Assembly: GCA_028023455.1 (NCBI GenBank)
Contig: JAQFVV010012394.1
Location: 21,038,353-21,102,352 of the forward strand
Source of the DNA: Epiperipatus broadwayi
Taxonomy: Eukaryota > Onychophora > Udeonychophora > Euonychophora > Peripatidae
Direction of reading: 5' to 3'
DNA: 64,000 nucleotides
Part shown: in pieces, positions 1-12,430 of the stretch
Position numbering within the stretch: the first letter of the stretch is position 1
Layout of the letters: each line of letters begins with the position of its first letter
Notes under the pieces: generated by a model
What the model saw: only the letters and a program-made list of their open reading frames with translations
Databases searched by the model: none
What the model was told of the DNA's origin: nothing
Position numbers and translations under genes: made by a program

Positions 1-915
1 CAGTTAATGTAATAATTTGAATTTTGTAGTAATCTTGTAAATTACAGAGTGATGACTTTATTATTGTATACTTTTCAAAATCAGAACCCTTATAAGACCT
101 TAATCACTTATTTTTTTGTTATTAATAAACTTGTATCTAATTGTTAAAATTGTATTCCATCATCTCTTGTTCACATACAGTAATAGAGCCTGTGTTCTCT
201 GGGCTAGATTCGGACACAGATAAATGGGGATGTGTTTAGTGCTTTGGACATCCAGAGATGATCAATCATCATCTTGGTTGGTGCAAAAGAGGATACTCTT
301 TAAAGCCCATACACCATATTTTATTTTAGTTCAGTCTTGTTAAAAATTTAAGTTTATAGTTGGCCAGTACAAGTGGCCTGAGCATTGATGATGATCAGCA
401 TGTTTTAATGTCCCAGCATTATTGTTTAGATTTTCTGCTTATGTTTTCTAATGGATGGGAACTAAGCTGGTGCATCCAAGTTATGTTTAAATAATTGCCT
501 AAGCTGGAAAAGGTTCAATAGTTAGCCTGGTCTACAGAAGACCCATTTTCAATCCAGTCACAAGGTTGACTGTTGATTTTCATTCTGATTTATTGTACTG
601 ATTTGTTTATTCCCATCAATGATAATGATGGATGGTTATTTCTCTTGAATTGTACTTATTTTTTAAATTATAATGCTGGTTGACATATGATTGATGGTTA
701 ATTATAATTTAGTTGCTCTTCTGAGTTAGCTGGCTGATCTTTCAATGCTCTCAGAGATTTTGATCTCATGTTCCCCTTAAATATTCTACTTATGGATACT
801 TTTGTAAATTATTGATATTTGATTTTAAATGAACAGGCTCCTAGTTGATGACGATTTGCCATCACCCAGTTCAATTTCTTGTTCCTACCATCTTACCCTA
901 CCACCCCATTCCGTT

Positions 916-918
<3 letters not shown>
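1..918. other. Non-coding stretch, nothing recognised
   Basis: AT-rich unique-looking sequence with no open frame of note and no motif I recognise. It runs up to a TA microsatellite. Confidence 0.6.

Positions 919-999
<81 letters not shown>
919..999. repeat. (AT)n microsatellite
   Basis: An uninterrupted run of about 40 AT dinucleotides. The Tyr/Ile-repeat open frame across it is an artefact of the repeat. Confidence 0.97.
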
Positions 1000-1000
<1 letters not shown>

Positions 1001-1635
1001 CAAGAATTAATAAGACATTAAAGTTTGATGTTCAGGGTTCTCTGTTAGTCTGATCTATGCCAATAATAAAAGGAGCCACAAGAATGATAATAATAATAAT
1101 AAATGAACATTATAAAGAATGTAATTATAATTAAAAAATAAATTTTTAAAGGAGGCAAATCCTCAACTCAGTCTTACTAACTAGAAAAGCTCTTAATATT
1201 TACAGCATATATCACAGAGTAATTAGATTGTAATATACTCTTTCTCATAATAAAATTTCTTTTATTAGCTTCCCCCTCCCCCAATATATTACCATACATG
1301 TCACAGCTACTATTCCAACATCTTACTGTTATGACCAGATCCACATTTCAAGATTTAGATAAAAATAATAATGGTTTTTAAATCTTATTTGTTTATTTGT
1401 GCCATTTTTTTTCTCATAATAATTTTTTTTACATAAAATATAGTTTTTTCTTATTATTAAATTATGATATTAAGATCTCAGGATTCATTATAAATACTCT
1501 TAGCATTAAATTTCTCAGTATTTTGTTTTACTTCTAGGTTGTTAATCAAATAAATGGTATCCTAGTGAAAGATGTAAGGAGACATATACTTATTCCAAAG
1601 ATAATGTCTACTTACTATATACTAATAATAATATT
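1000..1635. other. Non-coding AT-rich stretch
   Basis: No coding signal or repeat family recognised; short T-runs and a small TAA run near 1087. Confidence 0.6.
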
Positions 1636-1824
<189 letters not shown>

Positions 1825-2041
1825 AGTGTGGTCCTGCTGAGTAGCAAATCGAGCTCATTGATTATCGGCTCTAAGAAAACACTGACTGGCAAAGTCCTCA
1901 GAAAACTAAAATATATATATAATAAAACACCTGCTGATAAAAGTCAAAAGGTATACCAATTCATTTGGAGGGAAGTCTCATTCTGAAGATAAGCAAATTT
2001 TTGCTTTTTCAAAATGAATTGAGTTAACGTCAAAACATAAC

Positions 2042-2645
2042 ATGGAATCTGCACAAGAATGCATGGCTGCAAGCTGCACAATGCTAGATTCTTTAATTCC
2101 TACCATCAACAACAGGAAGAAAACTTATGTGAGTACAGCAAAAATAAACTCATCAAAACATAATGATAATAAAAATCCACATAAATGCTCAGCTGCAGGT
2201 AATACAAAAGGAAATACATCAATCCCTATCAATGACAGCATGCAAAAAACATATGCAAATATAGCAAAATCAAATTCTCCAAAATGTAACAACAACAAGA
2301 ATGCTAATGCAAACCAACCTGCAAGATTTAGAAGAGCAGACAAAAATGACCTCAATGACACATATGTAACAAATGAAAATAAATACAGGTCATCCAGTGA
2401 CAACTGGACAAATGAAGAACTTGAGGATTTAATCCATAAGTTTAATGACACAATATCAAAAAACTCTAACTTTTTCAAGAAATTTTTTTCTAATAAATCA
2501 CTTGTATTGACAGCTACAGATTGCAGTTTGTCCATATACAAATTTCTGAGGGACATACTGTATGAAGAATTAACAAATAAGGCAATCTGGAACATAGTAG
2601 TGACCATTGGTGAACATCCTAATCAAGACATTAGGCAATTGAATT
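2042..2645 (+). pseudogene. LINE ORF1, N-terminal part (interrupted)
   Basis: An open frame of about 201 codons starting ATG, Lys/Asn/Ser-rich, with two related segments (KKTYVSTAKINS and QKTYANIAKSNS) and then a more acidic helical part (WTNEELEDLIHKFNDTI). I assign it to the ORF1 protein of an L1/I-like non-LTR retrotransposon because, beyond an inserted MITE, the locus continues with a CCHC zinc knuckle (near 4413) and then an APE-type endonuclease start (near 5387), the usual LINE order. The frame stays open for 37 more codons to 2758, but these read through the inserted element's terminal repeat and are not native. ORF1 proteins bind the LINE RNA as nucleic-acid chaperones. The copy is dead: split here and full of stops downstream. 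The N-terminal part itself has no family match I can name. Confidence 0.55.
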
Positions 2646-3403
2646 TTTGGTTGTCATCGATGAGCCACCATATCCCACTGGATGACGCTGTTTTCATGCT
2701 AAAACACATAAAAATGCCATTTCTGCGAGTGACACATTCGAACCCGCATTTTCTATAATACAACTTTTTTGTTGTACTACAGATTGCAGGCCACTATATG
2801 CAGCAAATACATTTTCCCAATTTGCACAGTTTATCAAATTGTTATGGCTTGGGGAGAGGGTGTGTTTTTTTTTAATTGAATGGAAATGTTATTTTCATTG
2901 GGTTTTTTTTTATTTTAAAGTATTGAAATGTTCAGATTTTGTAAAGTAATAATTAACAGACTTTTTACACCGTAGTGTATTGAAGTTTTAAGTAGTAAAT
3001 ATTGACAAGATATATGTATAAAGTGAATTGGAATTAGGTAATGCATCAAGTAATGTACTGTTCGTAACATTTTCATGAGACATTTTAAGATTGTACCATG
3101 TGTATATTTTTGAAATAAAAAAGAGCATTAACATAAAAATATCCAGAAAGAAAAGTACAATTGTACACTGTTTTTTTAAATGTCATAAAAAGCATATATT
3201 ATAAACATTTTATATATATATTTGTCGTTGTTTAAAAAAGTTTTAGTTTCTTTCTTTTCTCTGACTACCATTATACTTTGTTGAATATAGTTTACGTTTA
3301 TTGTTATCATTTATTTTATAGATGTTAGTAAAAAAAAAATATTTACAAAAATACGATTTTGATATTTTTTATTTTAGCATTACAAACAACAGAACACTAA
3401 CAG

Positions 3404-3536
3404 TAAACCTAACCCTAAAGCTAACCCTAAAACTAACCCTAAAGCTAACCCTAAAACTAACCCTAAACTAACCCTAAATCTAACCCTAAAACTAACCCTA
3501 AACCTAACCCTAAAATTAACTGTAAACCTAACCATA
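3404..3536 (+). repeat. Degenerate telomere-like CCCTAA repeats
   Basis: About ten units of a CTAACCCTAAAR pattern, that is CCCTAA with spacer bases. It lies inside the MITE and recurs as TTAGGG in the inverted copy at 43390, so it belongs to the element and does not mark a chromosome end. Confidence 0.9.
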
Positions 3537-3852
3537 ACAACTTTTACTTTTAGTTGTCATTCGATTTAAAATAAAAAATTGTGGTAAACGACAACAAAAA
3601 AAAAGCCGTAACCCCAGTAAAAAAATTTCCGATAGAAAATTGATTTTTCTAATAAAAAGCAAACTGAAAAAGATGAATCAAATTGTAATTTGTTTCCTAA
3701 AACTAACCCTAAACCTACCATAACAATGTTTACTTTCAGTTGTCATTCAATTTGAAATAAAAAATAGCGGTAAACAACAACCAAAAAAAAAGCCGTAACC
3801 CCAGTAAAAAAATCTCCAATAGAAAATTGATTTTTCTAATAAAAAGCAAAAA
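3537..3852 (+). repeat. Duplicated ~130-bp segment inside the MITE
   Basis: Two copies, about 3537-3670 and 3719-3850, share blocks such as AGCCGTAACCCCAGTAAAAA and GAAAATTGATTTTTCTAATA. They are separated by a short CCCTAA remnant. The inverted copy near 43200-43380 holds the same segment. Confidence 0.85.
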
Positions 3853-4049
3853 TAAAAGAATAATATTTGAAATTAAATAATATTTAAAAAAGATGATTTT
3901 CTTTTGTTTTTATTTTCGCATTACAAAAAACACATCAAAATTAACGGCCTGGGAATGATCATATTTTATACTTTAAGCGTGAAAAGTGCACCATCGAGTG
4001 GGATATAGTAGTTATTCGATGACAACCAAATTTTTTTAATGAGAAGTAA

Positions 4050-4502
4050 TGCACAGGGTTCCAAGACAAGATTAAAACTCTTGGATATCATGCTCTAATT
4101 ATTGTTGACAGAAATTTGCTGAACTATCATCACATTATTATAAAAACACTTATTTTGGTTAGGGCATGTTAGATTTCTCTAAACTAATGGCACCATTTGG
4201 ACAGGCAATGCACATCAAACCTATATATTGCTCTCACACACCCACATTGGTATATTTCAACATTGCTCTCACATGCCCACATCAGTATATTCCAACAGTT
4301 TCTACTTCAAAATAAAGATCCAATGATAACATCAACCCTGAAGATATTTCAAGTCAGATAATAGATTGGGAGGCAATACTCACAATTACAAATAAAAGGC
4401 CACAGACCACTATGATTTGCATGTGGGGAAAGAGGCCACCTAGCTGTAAACTGTGACATCACACATAGCAAGGGTGACCAAGAACCAGGTGAACCACAAT
4501 AA
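4050..4502 (+). pseudogene. LINE ORF1, C-terminal part with CCHC zinc knuckle
   Basis: After the MITE, one reading frame carries recognisable protein sequence (FQDKIKTLGYH at 4059, then a gag-type CCHC knuckle at 4413-4454), broken by several stops. The knuckle has the C-x2-C-x4-H-x4-C spacing, with FACGERGHLAVNC visible; the codon of its first cysteine is TGA, so one base change both removed a zinc ligand and made a stop. The segment before it (LQIKGHRP) is the basic run usual upstream of such knuckles. The frame ends at TAA 4500. Together with 2042-2645 it makes a degraded ORF1 of a non-LTR retrotransposon. Knuckle and MITE interruption are seen directly; the LINE assignment rests on the endonuclease that follows. 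Confidence 0.65.
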
Positions 4503-5350
4503 ATAAAAAGCTTTCAAATACATTCAACAATGTCAACAATGCTCAGCGTAGCAAATAATGCAGAATCAGCACAGTCAAGTGAGGAATACACAACAGAAAA
4601 TGCAAACATCGAAACAGAGACAAACAATAAGCCACTAAATTTACCAATCAATAGAAACAAAGAGAGAAGTGAATCCATTGAAAATGGAAAGAAGGTGCAC
4701 AGAAGTACTCAACCAATGCAAATAAATTATAATGACAATATAACTAGACCAATCAAGACAAGTGCAAGCACACAACATAGCACAAAGCCATTCAAATAAG
4801 AGCTAGAAGATCATCACTGGGGAATTAGAATGCCAGAGAACTCAGAGAACATCTTTCCAAATATAACAAAAAGCAAGGTAAAAGACTGTAGCAAAAAGCA
4901 AAAAGACAACATTGGAGATATCCCAAATACACCTAAGAATAAAACCAAAGAGCATTTAAAGCCAAAAGCACATCAATCAATACATACATATAATCATGAG
5001 TTACTACATTTTAGAGGAGAGAAGCATGAAAAAACATAGTCAGAGCATCAATTCATGAATGAGAACAAGAATAAGAATGACATGCCAGACTCACTGAAAT
5101 GGTCTAGAATCAAAGATAAAACAGTGATTGACACTATGGAATTGATCACACCCAGCCTATCACAAAATATGGAGGCAGAGATAGAGCAAAAACATAAACC
5201 AGGTTGGCTGCAAAAAGAAACCAAAATGTTAAAAAGGTTAAAATAGATGGCTCTAACACACACAGCACTAATCTCATGGATCAGTAGTCCAAGTCAACTG
5301 ATGAAGAGATTGAACCCCAACTTCAAAATTCCTTAGACAATATTACAGAG
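4503..5350 (+). pseudogene. Polar low-complexity remnant between LINE ORF1 and ORF2
   Basis: Three short adjacent open frames (4530-4799, 4830-5039, 5055-5246) encode Asn/Lys/Ser/Thr/Glu-rich polypeptides without a domain. They lie between the ORF1 zinc knuckle and the endonuclease start, on the same strand, and look like the frameshifted hydrophilic tail of ORF1 plus the inter-ORF region. No function is assigned. Confidence 0.4.
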
Positions 5351-5700
5351 GTGTACCAAATTCAGATGATCATAAGAATTAACACAAAGATAACTAGAAT
5401 TGCATCCAAGAACATTAGAGGCTTAAACTCAGCCACAAAATTGCACAATATTAAACATTGCACAAATAAAATAAAGCCACACATAACAGGACTCCTCAAA
5501 ACCAAGATTTATGCTGGATCCCAGGTAAGCCCAGCCAGTTTTTTTTTTTTTGGGGGGGGGCACATGGATTTTGTGCATGCCACAGTGATGCATCATCCCC
5601 TCAGCTGAAACCAACATAGTAATTGCTGCAGAGTGTCCATTAAAAACACTCATAAATATTTATGTAGATACAAATTTTCTCATCACTACATTAAACCAAT
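5351..5700 (+). pseudogene. LINE ORF2, start of APE-type endonuclease
   Basis: From about 5387 the frame reads RIASKNIRGLNSATK and then HITGLLKTKI, matching the first two blocks of APE-type endonucleases of L1/I-like LINEs (a 'N(V/I)RGL' block, then 'GLQETK'). The catalytic ETK glutamate is changed here to LKTK. After a T12G9 homopolymer (about 5540-5560) another frame shows a 'VIAAECPLKTLINIY' segment, matching the later NIY(A)P block of the same domain. This enzyme would nick target DNA for reverse transcription, but the copy is frameshifted and truncated; I see no reverse transcriptase downstream. The same element's ORF1 lies immediately upstream. Confidence 0.7.
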
Positions 5701-6000
5701 AAACTTTTCACATAAAAGACATAATTTTGATGCAGGAACAAGGTTGCTTATGCAATCCCAAATAGAAAAACAATTAGTATAAAGCTCCACATAGTATAAA
5801 AACAACAAACTTTTTACACAAGCATAAAACTACAGTGGACCAATCCCTGAGAGATGAACACTTCCTGATGTATGCAGTCCAATTAAAAGACATATGGGTT
5901 GGGTTCTTATCTATCATGTCAGCTGCCTGATGGTGTTGATGCTAACCAAAAACACATTAATATAACATTCCCAGGCTAGAGATTGTCTATTAATATTGAC
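5701..6000. other. Non-coding, possibly remnant LINE
   Basis: Nothing certain. Short frames with many stops could be eroded ORF2 sequence continuing from the endonuclease. Confidence 0.3.
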
Positions 6001-6760
6001 TTTTTTTTTGTTTACAAATTTTACTTTCTTTTGTTTCTAAATTATTTTTCCCAAATAATTTTTTGACAATGGGATAATAATAATTGTTTTTTAATTTTTA
6101 TTGACAAGAGGGTCTTTTTTGGTGTATGTTCAAATAGTAATTTGGGTTTTTTAAATAGTATTACTGTTTTTTAAAATTTGATTGACAAAATTCAAGAGAG
6201 AACGGGTTTTTTTATGTATCTTTAAATAATAATTTACGTTACTTTTATTGGTTTACATTTGATTGACAACAATTAGTGGGAGGGGTGTTTTTGTGTATGA
6301 TTAAATAATAATTTACATTACTTTTATTTTACATTTGATTGCCGACAACAATTATTGGGAGAAGGGGATTTTTTTGTGTATGTTTAAATAAAAATTTAAG
6401 TTACTTTTATTTTACATTTGATTGACAACCAATTTTACTTTCTTTCATTTATAAATTATTTTTCCCAAATAATATTTTTGACAATGGGACAATAATAGTT
6501 GTTTCTTAATTTTTATTGACAAGAGGGTCTTTTTTGGTGTATGTTCAAATAGTAATTTGGGTTATGTTTAAATAATAATTTACGTTACTTTTATTGGTTT
6601 ACATTTGATTGACAATAATTAGTAGGAGGGGTGTTTTTGTGTATGTTTAAATAATAATTTACGTTACTTTTATTTTACATTTGATTGACAACAATTATTG
6701 GGAGAAGGGGTGTATGTTTAAATAAAAATTTAAGTTACTTTTATTTTACATTTGACAAAG
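6001..6760 (+). repeat. Minisatellite array, 85-100-bp units with a 414-bp higher-order repeat
   Basis: Units combine TTTATTTTACATTTGATTGA, an AATTANTGGGAG block, GTGTATGTTTAAATAATAAT and TTACGTTACTTT. A longer stretch starting ACAAATTTTACTTTCTTT at 6014 recurs at about 6428, so the array also has a roughly 414-bp higher-order period. No coding potential. Confidence 0.85.
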
Positions 6761-7345
6761 GCCATTTGGAATCCCTCAAACAAGCTGCCCTTTATGAAGT
6801 GAACATTTCTGTCGGCAAGAATGAGACTTACAAATGAAAGTCCAAAGATGTTTATGGACCTCAAGTCACATATATTTGCCACACAAAAATCTCTTTTCTT
6901 TCAGCAGGATGTTTTTCTGCTGTAGAAATGTTACAGCGCCGGCTTCCATGTCTGGCAATTCCCATATTTTCAAGTTTTCTGTGTTCGAATTAGCCATATT
7001 CTTGGTCTCGGAAAATTACATGCTAAAACGTGACTTAAAGCATGATCATCAAAAAAATTGTGCTACCCCACCCTAATAGAGAATTTAGGAGGCTTACAGC
7101 TTTATGAGGAACAATCACGACACTGTTAAAACTGTTAAAAGGTAACAGTACATCAATTCATATGAAAAAAAAAAGGCCCCAATGAAAATTTAAATAATTT
7201 TGACACGATGAACTTAACACACCCTCGTACAATACTGTTACATAAAATACATAACACAGCATTACGATATAGTGCGTAACACAAACAACTACGGCATTTT
7301 CCTCTGCTTTTAGCATAGGAAAAAGCCACAGCATTAGCCACCAGC
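6761..7345. other. Intergenic stretch, no gene recognised
   Basis: Slightly less AT-rich than its surroundings, with an 80-codon frame (6834-7076) that has no recognisable domain. I do not call it a gene. Confidence 0.4.
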
Positions 7346-7485
7346 CGAGTTACACACTCTTTTTAGGTTTTATCATAGAAAGAAGGCTTAACTCCGAGTT
7401 AACACTTTTTTTAGATTTTATCATAGAAAGAAGGCTTAACTCTGAGTTAACACTCTTTCTAGGATTTATTGTAGAAAGAAGGCTT
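7346..7485 (+). repeat. ~60-bp tandem repeat, three units
   Basis: Three adjacent units of TTTATCATAGAAAGAAGGCT followed by TAACTCYGAGTTAACACT. The GAGTTAAC/GTTAACTC core is itself a short palindrome. Confidence 0.85.
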
Positions 7486-7719
7486 AAATGCTTGGGTGCA
7501 GCCATGGAAATGGCATATTTTTAGAAATTAAGCTAGAAATAGTGCCATCCCACGACTGACACGATAGATCAGAACACAACTGACATATGTAATAATCATT
7601 TTCAATATGTAAACACAGTGAAACTATGTATAACCGGTTTAACCATGTAAATTCTTTGGTTTAATAAAGTACTTTTGAAATATCATCATCATCATAACAA
7701 CAACAACAAGAATAACAAC

Positions 7720-7893
<174 letters not shown>

Positions 7894-8178
7894 TCAATTC
7901 ATTTATTCAATTCATTTATTTACCGTACAAAACTACAGCATAAAGCCAATTACAGTATTGCACCATAACAAATATATAAATACATAAATGAGTTTAAATG
8001 ACAAATTATTAATATAATTATATGCCATATTTCAATAAAAGATAATTAACACATTTAAAAATCTAAAGTAAAATTAAATATCAGCATATAAACAATTATT
8101 ATTAAGAAATTAATAGTAACAAATAAATAAAAGGGATAAATATAAAGCACATAACAAAATAAAAAAAACAAAAAACAA

Positions 8179-8180
<2 letters not shown>

Positions 8181-8245
<65 letters not shown>
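8181..8245. repeat. (TA)n microsatellite
   Basis: About 32 TA dinucleotides in the 3' untranslated region of the LINE. Confidence 0.95.
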
Positions 8246-8248
<3 letters not shown>

Positions 8249-8266
8249 AAAATCAAGTTAAACCAA

Positions 8267-9691
<1,425 letters not shown>

Positions 9692-10111
9692 TGTTATTTG
9701 TCTCTACGTTTTTGAATTCTATAAAAAAAAAATAGTTTTTTTTCTTTTTTGTGATGGTGTTATTAAGTAGAGTTTGGAGATTTTATTGAAGTTGTCTAAA
9801 ATTTATTTTATTTTCTAATAGTTTTATATTTCAATTCTTAGTTTTTGATTTCTGTTAACTTACTTTTAAGGTAGCCATTTTTATTCTTTTTGGTTTTTTA
9901 TTATCTTGTTTTAGATATTTTAGATTTTTAGTTATCTTAGTTTTTAAATCTTTGTTGGAATTTCTTTTTTTAATTAATTAATTGATTCATTTTATTATTT
10001 TTGTTTTTTTCTTTTATCTTTACATTCTTAATTATCTTACTTTTTAATGTCTAATGGAATTTTAATTAGTTTTAATTTTTTCTTTTTTTTTTAACTTTAG
10101 ATTTTATTATT

Positions 10112-11061
10112 ATGGATAAATGCACTTATTGTCATTTAGCTCTTCCTTTTGGTGAAAATTTTATAAATTGTCTTGGTTGTAATGGAAATTTTCATTTTAA
10201 ATCTAATACAGTAAGTGAAAGGACATTTAAAAATATGTCATCTGGAAATAAAACATTATGGAAGTGTAAAAATTGTAAAGTAGGAACGAATTTAAACATG
10301 CGTTTAAATGATGGAACTAGTTCTGATTCCTTATGTAATTTTTAGCTAACAATTCTAGTTTTGAATTACTTCAGCAGATAACCAGAAAACTTGATATGCT
10401 TCCTATTTTACAGAATGATATTGACACCTTATTTCAGTCTTTTACTAAACTTACTTTAGAACTTGAATTAGTTCAAAATAATATTGAAAAATTGATTAGA
10501 GAATTTAATGAAATGCAAGAAAAAGTAAAAGCCCAAGATTCTTTGTTATGCACTTTGCAAAAAGAAATTTTTTATTTAGAGCAGTAAAGATTAGAAAACA
10601 GTATTGAAATTTTTGGTATTGAATATGCTGATGATGAAAATTTATTTAATATTGCAGAAAATATAGGTAAAAAATTAGAATTGTCAGACTTTAATGAAAA
10701 TTATATTAAGTCTATCTATAAATTAAAATATGGAGGTAGTTTTAGGTGTGTAATAAAAGTTAATTTTGTTAATAAAATGATAAGAGATTTATAATTGTCA
10801 GGAAATAAACAAAATAATTATATCTGTCTGATGTTTTTCTTATTGCTACACTTGATGAGTGTATATATTAAAATGAAGATTTGTTGCTTGAAAATCGGAA
10901 ACTATTTTGGAAAGTTTGTATAGTGGCTAAAGAAAATAAGTATAGATTTGTTTGGACTAAAGATGGGAGAATTTGTTTGCAGAAAGATATATGAGATAGG
11001 ACTATTCGGATTAGTTCTGAATCTTATTTGTCTAATTTGTGACATGAGTTATCTTTTAAAA
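10112..11061 (+). pseudogene. LINE ORF1 with PHD-type finger, coiled coil and C-terminal domain
   Basis: ORF1 of a CR1/Jockey-type LINE. Codons 1-60 form a PHD-like zinc finger: CTYC, then INCLGC, NGNFHF and WKCKNC. The cysteine normally two residues after the histidine is serine (FHFKS). After a frameshift near 10345 the protein continues as NNSSFELLQQITRKL and a heptad-patterned coiled coil (10396-10587, e.g. LELVQNNIEKLIREFNEM). Past a TAA at 10585 come ENSIEIFGIEYADDENLF and KLKYGGSFRCVIKVNF, the RRM-like ORF1 centre, and FVWTKDGRICLQKD, the usual C-terminal block. Such proteins coat LINE RNA. The copy is broken by at least one frameshift and several stops. The order fits the endonuclease start following at 11082. 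Confidence 0.8.
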
Positions 11062-11081
11062 CATTTTTAACAGGAAAAGGT

Positions 11082-11217
11082 AATTTGGCTATTGATAATT
11101 TTGAGATTTTTCATATAAATATTTGTATTGTGAGGAAATACTTTGATGAGTTGTTAATTCTTTTACATTCACTTGATTATTTATTTGATATTATAATTGG
11201 TTCTTTAGTATTAGTTA
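11082..11217 (+). pseudogene. LINE ORF2 endonuclease start (truncated)
   Basis: The frame AIDNFEIFHINICIVRKYFD then ELLILLHSLDYLFDIIIGS matches the first block of CR1/Jockey APE endonucleases, where an Asn after 'H' (HINI) is catalytic and the segment leads to 'FDIIxxSETWL'. The sequence stops matching before the SETWL glutamate, at the left end of the 178-bp MITE, and I do not find the rest beyond that MITE. Confidence 0.75.
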
Positions 11218-11395
11218 TGCTATGATGTATTACCCCAAAGACGTATTAGTCTAATCCTCCAATCTTTAAGATAACATCTCCAAGTGATTTGTGGACAAAC
11301 TTAATCGATAAAATTTGTTGGCAGATCATGAGTAGGCATTAACTTGAAGAGCGCAAGATTAGACTAGTATGTCTTTGGGGTAATATATCATAGCA
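11218..11395. mobile_element. 178-bp MITE with ~39-bp terminal inverted repeats
   Basis: The left end TGCTATGATGTATTACCCCA (continuing AAGACGTATTAGTCTAATC) matches the reverse complement of the right end (11357-11395) at about 36 of 39 positions. The centre is unrelated. It has no coding capacity and sits in the LINE endonuclease. The flanks show no clear target duplication. Confidence 0.85.
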
Positions 11396-12430
11396 AGAAA
11401 AATACTAAAAAGACATGTAGTAAAGACATCGGATGGTGCCATGTTTGTCAAATCATCTAACATTTTTTTAAATATCAAATGACTAAAAATCTTTTAAAAT
11501 AATTATACAAATATTTCTGTACAAAAAACAGATCTAATTTTTAAATAAAACATTTTAAACAAACAATAGATAACACTCTTTCCTATATACTGAAAACATG
11601 TCATAAAGTGCAAATGGCAATGTGTAAAACGTGTTTCAAGGTATTATTTTAAATAAGAAATAACTATAATATAACTAAAAATCTTTTAAAATAATTACAC
11701 AAATATTTCTGTACAAAAAATGAACTAATTTTAAAATAAAACAGACAATAAATAACACTCTTCCCGATGTACTGTGAACCTGTCATAAAGTGCAAATGGC
11801 GATATGAAAAACGTGTTTCAAGGTATTATTTTAAAATAAGAAATAATGGAATATTTTCTAGTGAAAATAAGAAAATTTCTATAAAAAATTACAAAAGTAA
11901 ATAAATATATCGGATATATGTAAGATATGAAGTGTGTTTTTTTTTTACAATTCGTTTAAAATAATGACACAAATATTTAAGTCAAAAAAGTAGAAAATTT
12001 TCAATTTAACATAAATACAAATTAAGGTCATTTTTTTTTAAAAAAAAAAAAACCTCTCTTCTCTATATACTCCAAGTCTGTCATAAAGTACGACATGTTA
12101 ATAAAATAAAATGGTCATGCAAAAAAAACCCAATAAAATGTATTATTTTAAAATTAAAAATAAGAATATTTTTTGTAAATATAAGAATAATTTTCTATAA
12201 AAATGACAAAAAGTGTTTTTCTTTTAAAATTCATTTAAAATAATTACACAAGTATTTATGTCTAAAAAGTAGAAATTTTTCCATTAAACATAAATACAAA
12301 TTTAGGTCATTTCATAAAGGGCGACATGTTAATGAAATAAAATGACCACGTAAAAAAACTGATAAAAGGTATTATTTTAAAACTAGAAATAAGGAGAATA
12401 TTTTTTTGTAAAAATAAAAATAATTTCTAT
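11396..12430 (+). repeat. Diverged tandem array, about four units of 180-290 bp
   Basis: Each unit has TTTAAAATAATTACACAAAT, a STGTCATAAAGTRC block, an ATGTTAATRAAATAAAAT or AAAACGTGTTTCAAGG block and GTATTATTTTAAAAT. Units start near 11470, 11670, 11945 and 12215. The first two are the most alike; the last two contain extra sequence. No coding signal. Confidence 0.75.

Larger units (their letters stand above)
2646..4030 (+). mobile_element. Inverted-repeat element with internal telomere-like repeats, copy 1
   Basis: Both ends carry the same inverted sequence. The first 15 bases, TTTGGTTGTCATCGA (2646-2660), match the reverse complement of 4016-4030 exactly. Similarity continues about 75 bp inward through a shared ATATCCCACT block and a TTTTCATGCTAAA / TTTTCACGCTTAAA block. 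Inside are an AT-rich section, telomere-like repeats, and a duplicated 130-bp segment. No transposase frame is present, so this is a non-autonomous MITE or foldback type. It lies in a LINE ORF1. A second copy with the same ends and interior is inverted at 42971-44220. Target duplication is unclear because the flanks are T-rich. Confidence 0.85.

Noticed and set aside
3404-3536. A true telomere or chromosome end
   Set aside because: The repeats are degenerate, short, internal to a transposon, and recur inverted in its second copy.
6834-7076. 80-codon frame as a small gene
   Set aside because: No domain, no splice or polyadenylation context, and composition not clearly coding.
11396-12430. CRISPR-like array
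   Set aside because: Units are long, diverged and contiguous without unique spacers, and the genome is animal.
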